Positions 8,413 through 20,395 of a stretch of 49,726 nt of DNA are shown in pieces. Under the pieces are notes generated by a model that was given only the letters and a program-made list of their open reading frames with translations, did no database searches and was not told where the DNA came from. This DNA comes from Maricaulis sp. (lineage in GTDB: Bacteria > Pseudomonadota > Alphaproteobacteria > Caulobacterales > Maricaulaceae), in the NCBI GenBank assembly GCA_002692855.1, contig NZMJ01000084.1:72696-122421 (forward strand). Direction: 5' to 3'. The first letter of the stretch is position 1. Each line of letters begins with the position of its first letter. Made by a program: the position numbers and the translations under genes.

Positions 8413-9054
8413 TCACTCCGCACCACATTCGCGCAATGGGCGGTGGAGCGTGGCGGACAGATTGCGCAGCAGGGCATTCTCGCGACCTTCAATCAGGACA
8501 AGCCCGGTCGGCTGAAAGGCGGGGCCGAGACTGAATTCGAGCCGGCGATACTGCCGGTCATAAAGGTCGGCCTGCGGCGATGACCCCATCCAGACCTCGT
8601 AAGCCTCCGGATCAGGACCAATCCGCAGCGTGCCCAGGGTTTCGGAGATGGCCGGGCAATCGCGTCCGAGCCTGGTGAATATGTCATGGCCAGTGACGGG
8701 CCGGACCAACGCGGGATCGGTCAGCGGCGCTTGCAATGCGGAATGGCGGTATTGCCAGTCGCAGCTGCCGCGTCCCGGAGCGACCGGATCGGGGTCGCAG
8801 ACGCGGTCGATGGCGATCAGGGTTCCGCCCGCCGTCTCGTGCCCGGCGACGTAATAGAAAACCGCCGTCCCGGCATAACCGAAGACTTCACCAGCCGATG
8901 GCGTATCGGACAGGTCTGGAAGCCGCGCGGCGTCGAAGACCGCTATCGCGGCTTCGTCCTCAGGACTGGCCGCAAAGCCGGGGTCCGACTGGCTGAATGC
9001 CGCAGCGGACACGATAGTGGCGGCTATCAGAGCTGTCAGTGGCGCGCGTGTCAT
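8413..9054 (-). CDS. Secreted protein of unknown function, related to its downstream neighbour
   Basis: 213 residues with a signal peptide (cleavage near GFAA, residue 29). Recognisable blocks are VCDPDPVAPGRGSCDWQYR, a DCP segment and a C-terminal NLSATLHRPLREC. These align in order with similar blocks in the next gene downstream, including the Cys residues, which could form disulfides in the periplasm. No enzyme family was recognised. It starts 97 bases after the atpD stop, with the atpD terminator in between, so it is probably transcribed separately from the main atp operon. Confidence 0.68.
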   Translation of the reverse strand: MTRAPLTALIAATIVSAAAFSQSDPGFAASPEDEAAIAVFDAARLPDLSDTPSAGEVFGYAGTAVFYYVAGHETAGGTLIAIDRVCDPDPVAPGRGSCDWQYRHSALQAPLTDPALVRPVTGHDIFTRLGRDCPAISETLGTLRIGPDPEAYEVWMGSSPQADLYDRQYRRLEFSLGPAFQPTGLVLIEGRENALLRNLSATLHRPLRECGAE

Positions 9055-9090
9055 GGCCGAACCCCCTGTGGCAACCTGTCGGAATGGCGC

Positions 9091-9127
9091 GCAAAAGAAA
9101 AGGCCGGCCCCGAACGGGACCGGCCTT
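9091..9127 (-). terminator. Rho-independent terminator after atpD
   Basis: Minus-strand stem AAGGCCGG (9120-9127) pairs with CCGGCCTT (9100-9107), extended by inner C/G pairs with one bulge. It is followed by the T-rich TTTTCTTTTGC. It begins 24 bases after the atpD stop and separates atpHAGD from the two secreted-protein genes and atpC. Confidence 0.82.
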
Positions 9128-9150
9128 GAACTTTCGTGTGAGACGAAGGC

Positions 9151-11512
<2,362 letters not shown>

Positions 11513-11539
11513 TCGGCTCTCCTGACCCGGGCCCCGCCC

Positions 11540-13078
<1,539 letters not shown>

Positions 13079-13636
13079 CTAAGCCTCTTTCATCGCTGTG
13101 CGTAGTCCATCCAGCTTCGTGCGGAGGGACGAATCGAACATGCGGGAGCCGACCTGAACGATCAGCCCACCCAAAACGGCCGGATCGGTTTCGGTCCGGA
13201 TCTCAACGTCACGCCCGAGGGCGCGTTTCAGTGACGCCTTGAGAGCGTCAATTTCCTTGTCTGTCAGCTTGGTCGCGCTGGTGACATGCGCTTCGCTGAT
13301 GCCGCGTTCGGCAGCGGCCAGCGCTGCGAAACCGCGCGCCAGGTCGCCGATCAGGCCGGCGCGTCCGTTGCGGGCCATCACACCCAGCGTGTTGCGGGTC
13401 AGGGCGTGGAAACCGGCCTTGTCGCCAATCGCTTCGAGCGATGCGGCCTTGCCTTCGGCTTCGTAGAGCGGGCTGGCGAGCGCCTTGCCGAGCGTATCGT
13501 CTTCGCCAAGCGCGGCCAGGAGGCCGTTCAGATCGGCTTCAACGGCATCAATGGCCTTGGCGTCCTTCGCCAGGTCGAAGAGGGCGGTCGCGTAGCGTTC
13601 CGCTGCACCGTCGATTTTTGCCATCTTTCCGCTCAT
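13079..13636 (-). CDS. atpH: ATP synthase F1 subunit delta
   Basis: Peripheral-stalk subunit that joins F1 alpha to the b subunits. 185 residues. The N-terminal AAERYATALFDLAKDAKAID and the C-terminal DPAVLGGLIVQVGSRMFDSSLRTKL are typical of OSCP/delta. It is the first gene of the F1 operon; the F0 genes are not in the window, as usual for alphaproteobacteria where F0 and F1 are split. ATGs at 13636 and 13624 are both possible starts. The 258 bases upstream (to 13894) must hold the operon promoter, but no confident -35/-10 pair was picked. Confidence 0.94.
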   Translation of the reverse strand: MSGKMAKIDGAAERYATALFDLAKDAKAIDAVEADLNGLLAALGEDDTLGKALASPLYEAEGKAASLEAIGDKAGFHALTRNTLGVMARNGRAGLIGDLARGFAALAAAERGISEAHVTSATKLTDKEIDALKASLKRALGRDVEIRTETDPAVLGGLIVQVGSRMFDSSLRTKLDGLRTAMKEA

Positions 13637-13894
13637 CGAACCCGTGCCGTGCTCGCTGCCTTGGATCGCGCTGTTGCAGGTCTCGAAAGGGACTGCACAA
13701 GCGCTTGAAACTTCGGTGATTTTTTTGACGACCCGACCGCTGGAAAAACGGCCTTTTCATCAAATCGGCGCCGCTCTAGCACAGGGGGGAGAGGGCGGCA
13801 ACCTCAACCGGCTGCACCAATCCCGCTCCACCTGCATGGCTGACATGACCCGTCGCATACGGCAGCTTGTGCGTTCGGCAGGACGGGAGCGCGC

Positions 13895-15013
13895 GTGCAC
13901 GACGTCATCGTCATCGGACTGGGCGCGATGGGAAGCGCCGCCGCCTGGCAGCTGGCCCGGCGCGGGGCGCGCGTGCTCGGCCTCGAGCAATTTGGCGAGG
14001 GCCACGACCGGGGCTCCAGTCATGGCCGCACGCGCGTCATCCGGCGGGTCTATTCGGAAGGTGAAGTCTACATGCCGCTCCTCAATCGTGCCTACGCGCT
14101 TTGGGCGGCGATGGAGCGCGAGAGCGGCGAAACCCTTCTGGTCCGGACCGGCGGTCTCGATATCGCACCCCGCGACGCTGCATCGCTTGCGAATGCGCAC
14201 GCTTGCGCCGTTTCAGGGGACGTGGCCCATGAAGTGCTGGATGCCGCGACCGTGCGGCTGCGCCATCCGGAAATTTCCCTGCCCGACGGGTTCGCAGCCG
14301 TGTACGCGCCGGACTCCGGCCAGCTGCGCTCCGATCACGCCAATACCTGGATGCGCACGGCAGCCCGGTCAGCAGGTGCGCTGCTGCGTTTCGGGACGCC
14401 GGTCACGGGCTGGCGCAAGCACGGTACCCATATCGAGGTCGACACGGCCGCCGGTACCGAATCGGCGCACCGGCTGGTCATCGCGGCGGGCGCCTGGGCC
14501 GGGACTTTGCTGCCTGAGATCGACCCCGCCTTGACGGTCGAGCGACAGGTCGTCGGCTGGTTTGAAAGCGTCGATGGCCGATCCTTCGACGACACCCCTG
14601 TCTTCCAGGTCGAGCCCGGCGACCGGGGGCGCTTCTACATCCAGCCGGGGCGTGGTGGGGAATCCACCAAGATCGGTCTCTATGGCCATCTGGGGGAGCG
14701 AGGGCCGGAAATGCGCGCCGGGCGTCCTCCCGATGCCGCAGACGAGGCGGCTCTGCGGGCCGGCCTGGCGCGCTGGCTACCGGCTGCCAATGGGCGGCTG
14801 GAGCACATGGAGCAATGCCGGTTCACCCGGACCACGGACGACCGCTTCATCATCGGGACATGGCCCGGCGATGATGCCGTCACGCTGGTCTCACCGTGTT
14901 CCGGTCACGGGTTCAAGTTTGCGCCCGCCATCGGCGAAGCGGCAGCGCAGCTGGCCCTGGGCGAATCGACGACGGTCGATCTGTCACCCTTCGCCGTGGC
15001 CCGTTTTCTTTAG
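13895..15013 (+). CDS. FAD-dependent sarcosine / N-methyl amino acid oxidase (MSOX/SolA type)
   Basis: The family oxidises N-methyl amino acids such as sarcosine or N-methyltryptophan, giving the free amino acid, formaldehyde and hydrogen peroxide. The 372-residue product has the FAD-binding VIVIGLGAMGSAAAWQLARRG at the N-terminus, the SSHGRTRVIRRVYSEG block, and CRFTRTTDDRFIIG, where the Cys aligns with the residue that covalently holds FAD in monomeric sarcosine oxidase. SGHGFKFAPAIGE follows near the C-terminus. GTG start with a GGGAG site eight bases upstream. It is a single gene, divergent from atpH. Its last 30 bases overlap the convergent terC gene. Substrate not determined. Confidence 0.87.
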   Translation: MHDVIVIGLGAMGSAAAWQLARRGARVLGLEQFGEGHDRGSSHGRTRVIRRVYSEGEVYMPLLNRAYALWAAMERESGETLLVRTGGLDIAPRDAASLANAHACAVSGDVAHEVLDAATVRLRHPEISLPDGFAAVYAPDSGQLRSDHANTWMRTAARSAGALLRFGTPVTGWRKHGTHIEVDTAAGTESAHRLVIAAGAWAGTLLPEIDPALTVERQVVGWFESVDGRSFDDTPVFQVEPGDRGRFYIQPGRGGESTKIGLYGHLGERGPEMRAGRPPDAADEAALRAGLARWLPAANGRLEHMEQCRFTRTTDDRFIIGTWPGDDAVTLVSPCSGHGFKFAPAIGEAAAQLALGESTTVDLSPFAVARFL

Positions 15014-15733
15014 CGCCGCATCCTTCGTGCGTTCGCGGCGGTAGAGAATGTTGAACACCTCGACCAGCAGCGAGAAGGCGATCGCGAAGTAGATGTAGCC
15101 GCGCGGAATGTGGAAACCGAGCCCGTCGGCGATCAGCGCGACGCCGATCAGCAATAGGAAGCTCAGCGCCAGCATCTTCGTCGTCGGGTGACGGCGAATG
15201 AAATTGCCGACCGTTTCCGCCGCCAGCAGCATCACCCCGATGGCGATGACCACTGCGGTGATCATCACCGGCAGAACATCGGTCATGCCGACGGCCGTGA
15301 TGATCGAGTCGAGCGAGAACACCGCATCGATCACCGCGATCTGCGCCACGGCCGCGACGAAGGATTTCTGGACGACATTCCCGTCGCCATGCTCCTCGCC
15401 CTCGATATTCTCGTGAATCTCGAACGTGCCTTTCGCGAGCAGGAACAGGCCGCCGCCGATCAGGATCACGTCACGAATCGAAAAGGCGTGCCCGAAAAGG
15501 GTGAATAGGGACGCCTCGAGATGGGTGATCCACACCAGCGAGAACAGCAGGATGATCCGCATTCCCAGCGCCAGGCCAAGCCCGAGCCGGCGCGCTGATG
15601 CACGCTGGTGCGCGGGCAGCTTGTCGGCGATCACTGCGATGAAGACGACGTTGTCGATGCCAAGAACGATTTCGAGGAAGGTCAGGGTGGCCAGGGCCAT
15701 CCAGATTTCCGGCGAGGTCAGGGCTTCGATCAT
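14984..15733 (-). CDS. TerC family integral membrane protein
   Basis: 249 residues with about seven membrane helices and the TerC/YoaE-type hallmark LTFLEIVLGIDNVVFIAVIA at the N-terminus. A second acidic motif, IDAVFSLDSIITAVGM, lies in mid-protein. The conserved Asp residues in helices are proposed to handle metal ions; members take part in tellurite resistance or in metalation of exported manganese enzymes. The substrate here is unknown. It converges with the oxidase gene and overlaps it by 30 bases. It lies 24 bases after priA on the same strand and could be co-transcribed with it. Confidence 0.88.
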   Translation of the reverse strand: MIEALTSPEIWMALATLTFLEIVLGIDNVVFIAVIADKLPAHQRASARRLGLGLALGMRIILLFSLVWITHLEASLFTLFGHAFSIRDVILIGGGLFLLAKGTFEIHENIEGEEHGDGNVVQKSFVAAVAQIAVIDAVFSLDSIITAVGMTDVLPVMITAVVIAIGVMLLAAETVGNFIRRHPTTKMLALSFLLLIGVALIADGLGFHIPRGYIYFAIAFSLLVEVFNILYRRERTKDAALKKTGHGEG

Positions 15734-15757
15734 GGTCGTGCGTCTCCGGTAAGGCGA

Positions 15758-17932
15758 TCAGATGAAACTGTAGGGTTCGACGTCAAATGTCACGCGCACG
15801 GACGGGGGCTGCTTCACCCGCGCGCGCCATACCGTCAGATAAGCGGACAGATCGACACTTCGTTCCGCCCGGACCAGCAATCGGCGGCGCCAGCGACCGC
15901 GAATCACGCCGTAGCGCGGTTCGGCCGGCCCCCAGATGGTGACCCCGTCCGCCAGCGGCGCATTGCGGGCCACCTCGGCGGCGGCGCGTTCGACCTTTTC
16001 CAGCGACTGGGCGGAAATCATCACCGAGGCCAGTCGCCCGAATGGCGGCAGGCCGAGCATTTCGCGCGAGGCCCGCTCGACATCGAGAAACGCATTGCGG
16101 TCCCCGGCGACAAGGGCGGCAATGGCCTCGTGGTCCGGGTCGTGGGTCTGAAGGATCGCCTTGCCAGGCTTGTCGGCGCGCCCGGCCCGGCCCGCGACCT
16201 GCACCAGCGTCTGGTAGGTCCGCTCCCCGGCGCGCGGATCACCGCCTGACAGGCCGAGGTCCGCATCGACCACACCGACCAGCGTCAGGTGCGGGAAGTT
16301 GTGGCCCTTCGCCGCGATCTGGGTCCCGACGAGAATGTCGATCTCGCCGCGCTCCATCCGGTCGACCAGCGCCCGGATCGCATCCGCACCGCCCGACATG
16401 TCCGACGAGAACAATTCGATGCGGGCATCGGGGAAATGCGCCCGCGCCTCCTCCTCGACCCGCTCGACACCCGGCCCGACGCTGGTCAGCGAATCGCGGG
16501 CGCCGCAATTCGGGCAGACATCGGGTTTCGGCATCGAGAACCCGGTCAGATGGCAGACCAGCATGCCGGTGAAGCGATGCTCGACCAGCATCGTGTCGGT
16601 ATCAGGCGCGGTCATCCGGTGCCCGCAATCGCGGCAGAGCACCAGCGGTGCGTAGCCGCGCCGGTTGAGGAAGAGCAGCACCTGCTCGCCAGCTGCCAGC
16701 GTTTCGCGCATCGCCGTGACCAGCGGGTCGGACAGCCAGCGCCCGGCGGGCGGTGCATGCTGACGCAGATCAACGGTCTCGATGGACGGCAGGACCGCCG
16801 TGCCGACCCGCGCGGGCAGCGGCACATGCACATAGCGACCGGCGCGCGCATTCACGAGGCTCTCCAGCGATGGTGTCGCCGATGCCAGCACCACGGCAGC
16901 ACCATCGATCTTGGCGCGCGCCACCGCCAGGTCACGGGCCTGATAAATCAGCCCGTCGGACTGCTTGTAAGTGGGGTCATGTTCCTCATCGACGATGGCG
17001 AGGCGCAGATTGCGGAAAGGCAGAAGGACGCTCGACCGCGCGCCGATCACGATCCGGGCGCGGCCCTCATTGATCTCGCGCCACACCCGGCGGCGCTCCT
17101 TGGGAGGCAGGCCGGAATGCCAGACGGCCGGCGCGGCGCCGAACCGGTCCTCGAACCGCTTCAGGATGGATTGCGTCAGGGCGATTTCCGGCAGCAGGAC
17201 AAGGATTTGCCCGTTGGCCGCGCTTTGGAGCGCCTCGGCGATGGCCTCGAAATAGACCTCCGTCTTTCCCGATCCGGTGACGCCGTCCAGCAGCGCGCAT
17301 TGAAAGCCGCCGGCCCGCACCAGCCGGCGCAGCGTGTCGGCGGCCCCGGCCTGCAATTCCGACAGGGTCAGTCCCGTCCGGCCGGCATCCGGTTCGGGAA
17401 AGGGCGGGTCGACCGGCAAGGCAAAACTCTCGAGCCCGCCGGCATCGACCAGCCCCTTGACCACGCCCGAACTGACCCCCGCCTCACGCGCGATCTCAGC
17501 AGCGGTTGGTGCCTCGAGCGCCTGCATCGCGTCGAGCACCTTCTCGCGCGCCGGTGTCATTCGGGCAGGCGGCCTTCCGGTCAGGCGGTAGACCGTGTCG
17601 GTCGGCGACGGCATCAGCGAGTCTTCACCGCGCAATATCGTGCGAAGGATCAACCCCGGCGGCTGCACCAGGTAGCGCGAAGCCCAGTCGACAAAGCGCA
17701 CCGTCGTGTGGCTGAGTCCTGCCGCATCATACCGGTCGGCGACCGACTTCAACGCCCGCTCGCCCTTGTCCTGCTTGAGATCCCAAACCACGCCCCTTGC
17801 CATGCGATTGCCCAGCGGGGCGGTCACGTGATCCCCGATCGACAAATCCATGCCTTCCGGCACGGCATAGTCGAAGGCTTCCGGCAGCGGCAGCGGAAAC
17901 AGGATCGACGCGCAAATCTTCAGCGTGGGCAA
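15758..17932 (-). CDS. priA: Primosomal replication protein N' (PriA helicase)
   Basis: PriA recognises stalled forks and reloads the replicative helicase. The 724-residue product has the N-terminal 3'-end-binding domain, Walker A GVTGSGKT (217-224), the DEEH box (315-318) and the helicase C-terminal domain. The Cys-rich insertion is altered. CRDCG and CPNCG (zinc site 1) are present, but the middle pairs read APDT and CHLT where E. coli has CPNC and CHHC, so zinc site 2 has lost three of four Cys. The start appears to be TTG. It sits near the F1 operon and divergent from DUF484-xerC, a common alphaproteobacterial neighbourhood. Confidence 0.94.
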   Translation of the reverse strand: MPTLKICASILFPLPLPEAFDYAVPEGMDLSIGDHVTAPLGNRMARGVVWDLKQDKGERALKSVADRYDAAGLSHTTVRFVDWASRYLVQPPGLILRTILRGEDSLMPSPTDTVYRLTGRPPARMTPAREKVLDAMQALEAPTAAEIAREAGVSSGVVKGLVDAGGLESFALPVDPPFPEPDAGRTGLTLSELQAGAADTLRRLVRAGGFQCALLDGVTGSGKTEVYFEAIAEALQSAANGQILVLLPEIALTQSILKRFEDRFGAAPAVWHSGLPPKERRRVWREINEGRARIVIGARSSVLLPFRNLRLAIVDEEHDPTYKQSDGLIYQARDLAVARAKIDGAAVVLASATPSLESLVNARAGRYVHVPLPARVGTAVLPSIETVDLRQHAPPAGRWLSDPLVTAMRETLAAGEQVLLFLNRRGYAPLVLCRDCGHRMTAPDTDTMLVEHRFTGMLVCHLTGFSMPKPDVCPNCGARDSLTSVGPGVERVEEEARAHFPDARIELFSSDMSGGADAIRALVDRMERGEIDILVGTQIAAKGHNFPHLTLVGVVDADLGLSGGDPRAGERTYQTLVQVAGRAGRADKPGKAILQTHDPDHEAIAALVAGDRNAFLDVERASREMLGLPPFGRLASVMISAQSLEKVERAAAEVARNAPLADGVTIWGPAEPRYGVIRGRWRRRLLVRAERSVDLSAYLTVWRARVKQPPSVRVTFDVEPYSFI

Positions 17933-17970
17933 GGGTTCAAAATCCGGTGGAGCGACTCGCAGCCCCCACT

Positions 17971-17996
17971 GTAACGCGCCCCGTCTCCGGTTCGAA
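17971..17996 (+). promoter_or_regulatory. Possible sigma-F-like promoter match upstream of the DUF484 gene
   Basis: GTAACG (17971-17976), 16 bases, then CGAA (17993-17996), the same spacing as the two motifs in the sigF-bufA intergenic region. It points toward the DUF484 gene 83 bases away. Apart from that pair it was the only match found by eye in the window. A chance hit is quite possible, and DUF484-xerC is not an expected target of a metal-stress sigma factor. Confidence 0.25.
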
Positions 17997-18078
17997 CTTT
18001 TTCAGCCGCGTTAGGGGAATCCCAACCGCCGCGCGCTAGCTTTGGCACACAACAATCGGAAAACCGATGGTGGGGTAA

Positions 18079-18762
18079 ATGGAAGCGAACTGGAACGCGC
18101 GCGGGGCCTCCGCGCCCGGCGAGACGGATATGGCTGCCCTTCGGCGCGCACTCATGGACAACCCCGACTGGGTCCGGTCCGACACCGAACTGATGACCCG
18201 GCTGGCCGGCCCTTCGGGCGATGGCAATGTCGTCGACTTCAATGCCGTGGTGCGTGACCGCCTGCTGGCGGAAAACCGGCGGCTCAAGGCAACGCGCGAA
18301 TACATGGCTGAAACGGCCCGCGCCAATCTTGCCCTGATGGGCCGCACCCAGGTCGCAGCGTTGTCGCTGATGGACTGCACCGACCTGGTGGCCCTCGACA
18401 CGGCTTTGGCGACCACCTTGCCGGTCGCGCTCGGGGTCGATGCGCTAACGGTTCTCTCCGAAGGCGTCACACCCCTTTCAAGCGCCCTTGCGCTGCGTCC
18501 ATGCGCGCCCGGTCTGGGTGACCGCCTTTTGGGCGAGGACAATGATTTTACCGGCCCGGTCAACGCCGGCACTTCCCAGGCTGTCTTCGGGCGAACCCTA
18601 GCCAGCCAGGCACTCGCACGTCTCGATCTCGAAGGCGTGCCGGGCATCCTCGCCCTCGGGAGCAGCGATGGCGGAATGTTCGAACCCGGTCAGGGCACCG
18701 AATTCCTGAACTTCCTGGCGCGGGCCGTGGAAAGGCGGATTATTCCCTGGCTGAGGGACTGA
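18079..18762 (+). CDS. DUF484 family protein
   Basis: 227 residues. The N-terminus (LRRALMDNPDWVRSDTELMTRLAGP) and the following DFNAVVRDRLLAENRRLKATREYMAETARAN-type helix are typical of DUF484. A GAF-like domain follows (about residues 100-220) with GILALGSSDGGMFEPGQGTEFLNFLARAVE at the end. Its function is not known; DUF484 genes commonly precede xerC, as here. The ATG has a GGTGGGG site just upstream. The stop overlaps the proposed CTG start of xerC. Confidence 0.85.
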   Translation: MEANWNARGASAPGETDMAALRRALMDNPDWVRSDTELMTRLAGPSGDGNVVDFNAVVRDRLLAENRRLKATREYMAETARANLALMGRTQVAALSLMDCTDLVALDTALATTLPVALGVDALTVLSEGVTPLSSALALRPCAPGLGDRLLGEDNDFTGPVNAGTSQAVFGRTLASQALARLDLEGVPGILALGSSDGGMFEPGQGTEFLNFLARAVERRIIPWLRD

Positions 18763-19679
18763 CCCTTCCGGCCGCGACGGCGCTGGGCCTCTATCTCGAT
18801 CACCTGTCGGGTGAGCGCCGCGCCAGCGTGCGCACCACGGACGCCTATCGGCGCGACCTCGACGGCTTTCTTGAATTCCTGGCAGGTCACCTCGCAGCAA
18901 CGCCGGACCTCGGCGCCCTGTGCGCTTTGAAGCCGGCGGACTTTCGCGCCTGGATGGCGGCGCGGCGGCGTGACGGACTGGCGGCGCGCTCGCTGGCCCG
19001 CGAATTGTCAGCCGTCCGCGGCTTCTTCAAATACATTCAGCGCCGGTGGGGTCTCGACGCGCCGGGCCTGCTGGTCATCGAAGGCCCGAAACTGGCGCGG
19101 CCCAAGCCGAAGCCGGTTTCCGAGGACGCGGCCCTGCGCCTGATGGACGAGGCCGGACATCGCGGCGGCGAACCCTGGGTCGAGGCGCGTGACGCCGCAC
19201 TGGTCGCCTTGCTCTATGGCTGCGGACTGCGCTTGTCCGAAGCCCTGTCCCTGACCGGAGTCGATTATCCCTTGCCTGCGGCATTGCGGATCACCGGTAA
19301 GGGCAACAAGACACGCATTGTCCCCGTCTTGCCCGTGGTCGCCAGGGCGGTCGCGGACTATGTCAGGCTGTGCCCCATGCCGGTCGAACCGGATGCCCCT
19401 CTGTTCCGCGCCCTGCGGGGCGGACCGCTGGGATCGCGCGCCGTCCAGAAACTGATGCAGACCTTGCGGTCGCGCCTGGGTCTCGGGCCATCGGCCACGC
19501 CCCATGCGCTTCGCCACGCCTATGCGACCCATTTGCTCGCTCACGGCGGGGATTTGCGCGCGATTCAGGAATTGCTGGGCCATGCGAGCCTGTCGACAAC
19601 CCAGATTTATGCCGATATCGAACCCGCGCGCCTGATGGCAGTCCACGCGGCAGCCCACCCGCGTGCGAATCGTCGCTGA
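18759..19679 (+). CDS. xerC: Tyrosine recombinase XerC
   Basis: XerC with XerD resolves chromosome dimers at dif. The catalytic set is complete: Arg in GCGLRLSEAL, Lys in TGKGNK, His-x-x-Arg in HALRHAYATHLL, His in LLGHASL and the nucleophile Tyr in STTQIYAD. The first conventional in-frame start is GTG at 18828, which gives 283 residues. The reading frame upstream still encodes family sequence (LYLDHLSGERRAS) before that point and has no ATG, GTG or TTG. A CTG at 18759, overlapping the DUF484 stop (CTGA), would give 306 residues, close to the usual 300. That start is used here but is unproven. Confidence 0.9.
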   Translation: MTLPAATALGLYLDHLSGERRASVRTTDAYRRDLDGFLEFLAGHLAATPDLGALCALKPADFRAWMAARRRDGLAARSLARELSAVRGFFKYIQRRWGLDAPGLLVIEGPKLARPKPKPVSEDAALRLMDEAGHRGGEPWVEARDAALVALLYGCGLRLSEALSLTGVDYPLPAALRITGKGNKTRIVPVLPVVARAVADYVRLCPMPVEPDAPLFRALRGGPLGSRAVQKLMQTLRSRLGLGPSATPHALRHAYATHLLAHGGDLRAIQELLGHASLSTTQIYADIEPARLMAVHAAAHPRANRR

Positions 19680-19745
19680 AGGCCTTCATGCGCAGTTCAT
19701 TCAGCTTCGCCATTCTGGAGGCTGACTTACAACAGGATGCTATCC

Positions 19746-20327
19746 ATGCTGCCTATCGTGACCGCCCTTCTCCTGTCTGCAACCTTGTCCGTTCAGGAGG
19801 CTGACACCGCCGATCAGGCCGGTGAATCGCCGGAATCCTGGGCAAATGGGCTGGTGGCCTCGCTCGTCGATGTCGCCGGCATGGCCGCGCCGCAGGGCCG
19901 GATTACCATTGATGATCCCGCCTCCCTGTCCGCAGACCTGACCGCCGTGATGTCGGAAGTCTGGCCGATCCTGCAGGAAGGCGATGGCGAACAGGGCGAA
20001 ATCAATCTCAGCTTTGACCTGCATGTCTATTCCGCAGGAGAGACCCAGGCCGGCGACGAGCTGTGCCCGGCGGGGTCCGATGGTGTGGCATTCGAAGGTC
20101 CGTTCGAGGACGCCGGGGCGGGCACGATAGTGCGCGTCTGCCGCGGCTTCGAGGAATCCGACGAAGGCAATTTTTACGGCCAGGCGATCGTGCTGCAGAA
20201 CGGTCTGCGCGAAGGCGTCTTCATTTTCACCCTCGTCTCCCGCGACGCGGAATCGGGTGAACTGATTGCCGATGCCGGGGCCTCCATCTCTGAACGCCTG
20301 GCGGCTTCGGTCCGCTTTCCGGGCTGA
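19746..20327 (+). CDS. Secreted protein of unknown function
   Basis: 193 residues from the ATG at 19746. That start is preferred over an ATG nine bases upstream because a CAGGA site is correctly spaced before it. A signal peptide is followed by an acidic mature domain with Cys in ELCPAGSDG and RVCRGFEES, which might form a disulfide. No known domain was recognised. It lies 66 bases after xerC. A short sequence, GGAGGCTGAC, occurs both just upstream and inside the gene start, probably by chance. Confidence 0.65.
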   Translation: MLPIVTALLLSATLSVQEADTADQAGESPESWANGLVASLVDVAGMAAPQGRITIDDPASLSADLTAVMSEVWPILQEGDGEQGEINLSFDLHVYSAGETQAGDELCPAGSDGVAFEGPFEDAGAGTIVRVCRGFEESDEGNFYGQAIVLQNGLREGVFIFTLVSRDAESGELIADAGASISERLAASVRFPG

Positions 20328-20356
20328 ACCGCCACCCACTTGCTGACTGATCCGAA

Positions 20357-20387
20357 CCCGCTTACTTTGAATCGTAAAGTAAGCGGG
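20357..20387. promoter_or_regulatory. Perfect 12-bp inverted repeat, candidate operator of the downstream regulator pair
   Basis: CCCGCTTACTTT (20357-20368) and AAAGTAAGCGGG (20376-20387) form a perfect inverted repeat around seven bases. It ends eight bases before the ATG of the membrane protein gene at 20396, and its right arm overlaps the GGGAG ribosome binding site. It could be a DNA operator for the winged-helix regulator encoded next (21013), or an mRNA hairpin that hides the ribosome binding site. Confidence 0.65.
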
Positions 20388-20395
20388 AGACGGCC

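Noticed and set aside
13637..13894. Search for a clear -35/-10 pair for the F1 ATP synthase operon
   Set aside because: The region is AT-richer in places (TTTTTTGACG, GGAAAAACGGCC) but no pair with good spacing stood out on the minus strand; left unassigned.
16289..17974. Long plus-strand open frame opposite priA
   Set aside because: Antisense of priA, whose helicase and zinc motifs are intact on the minus strand.
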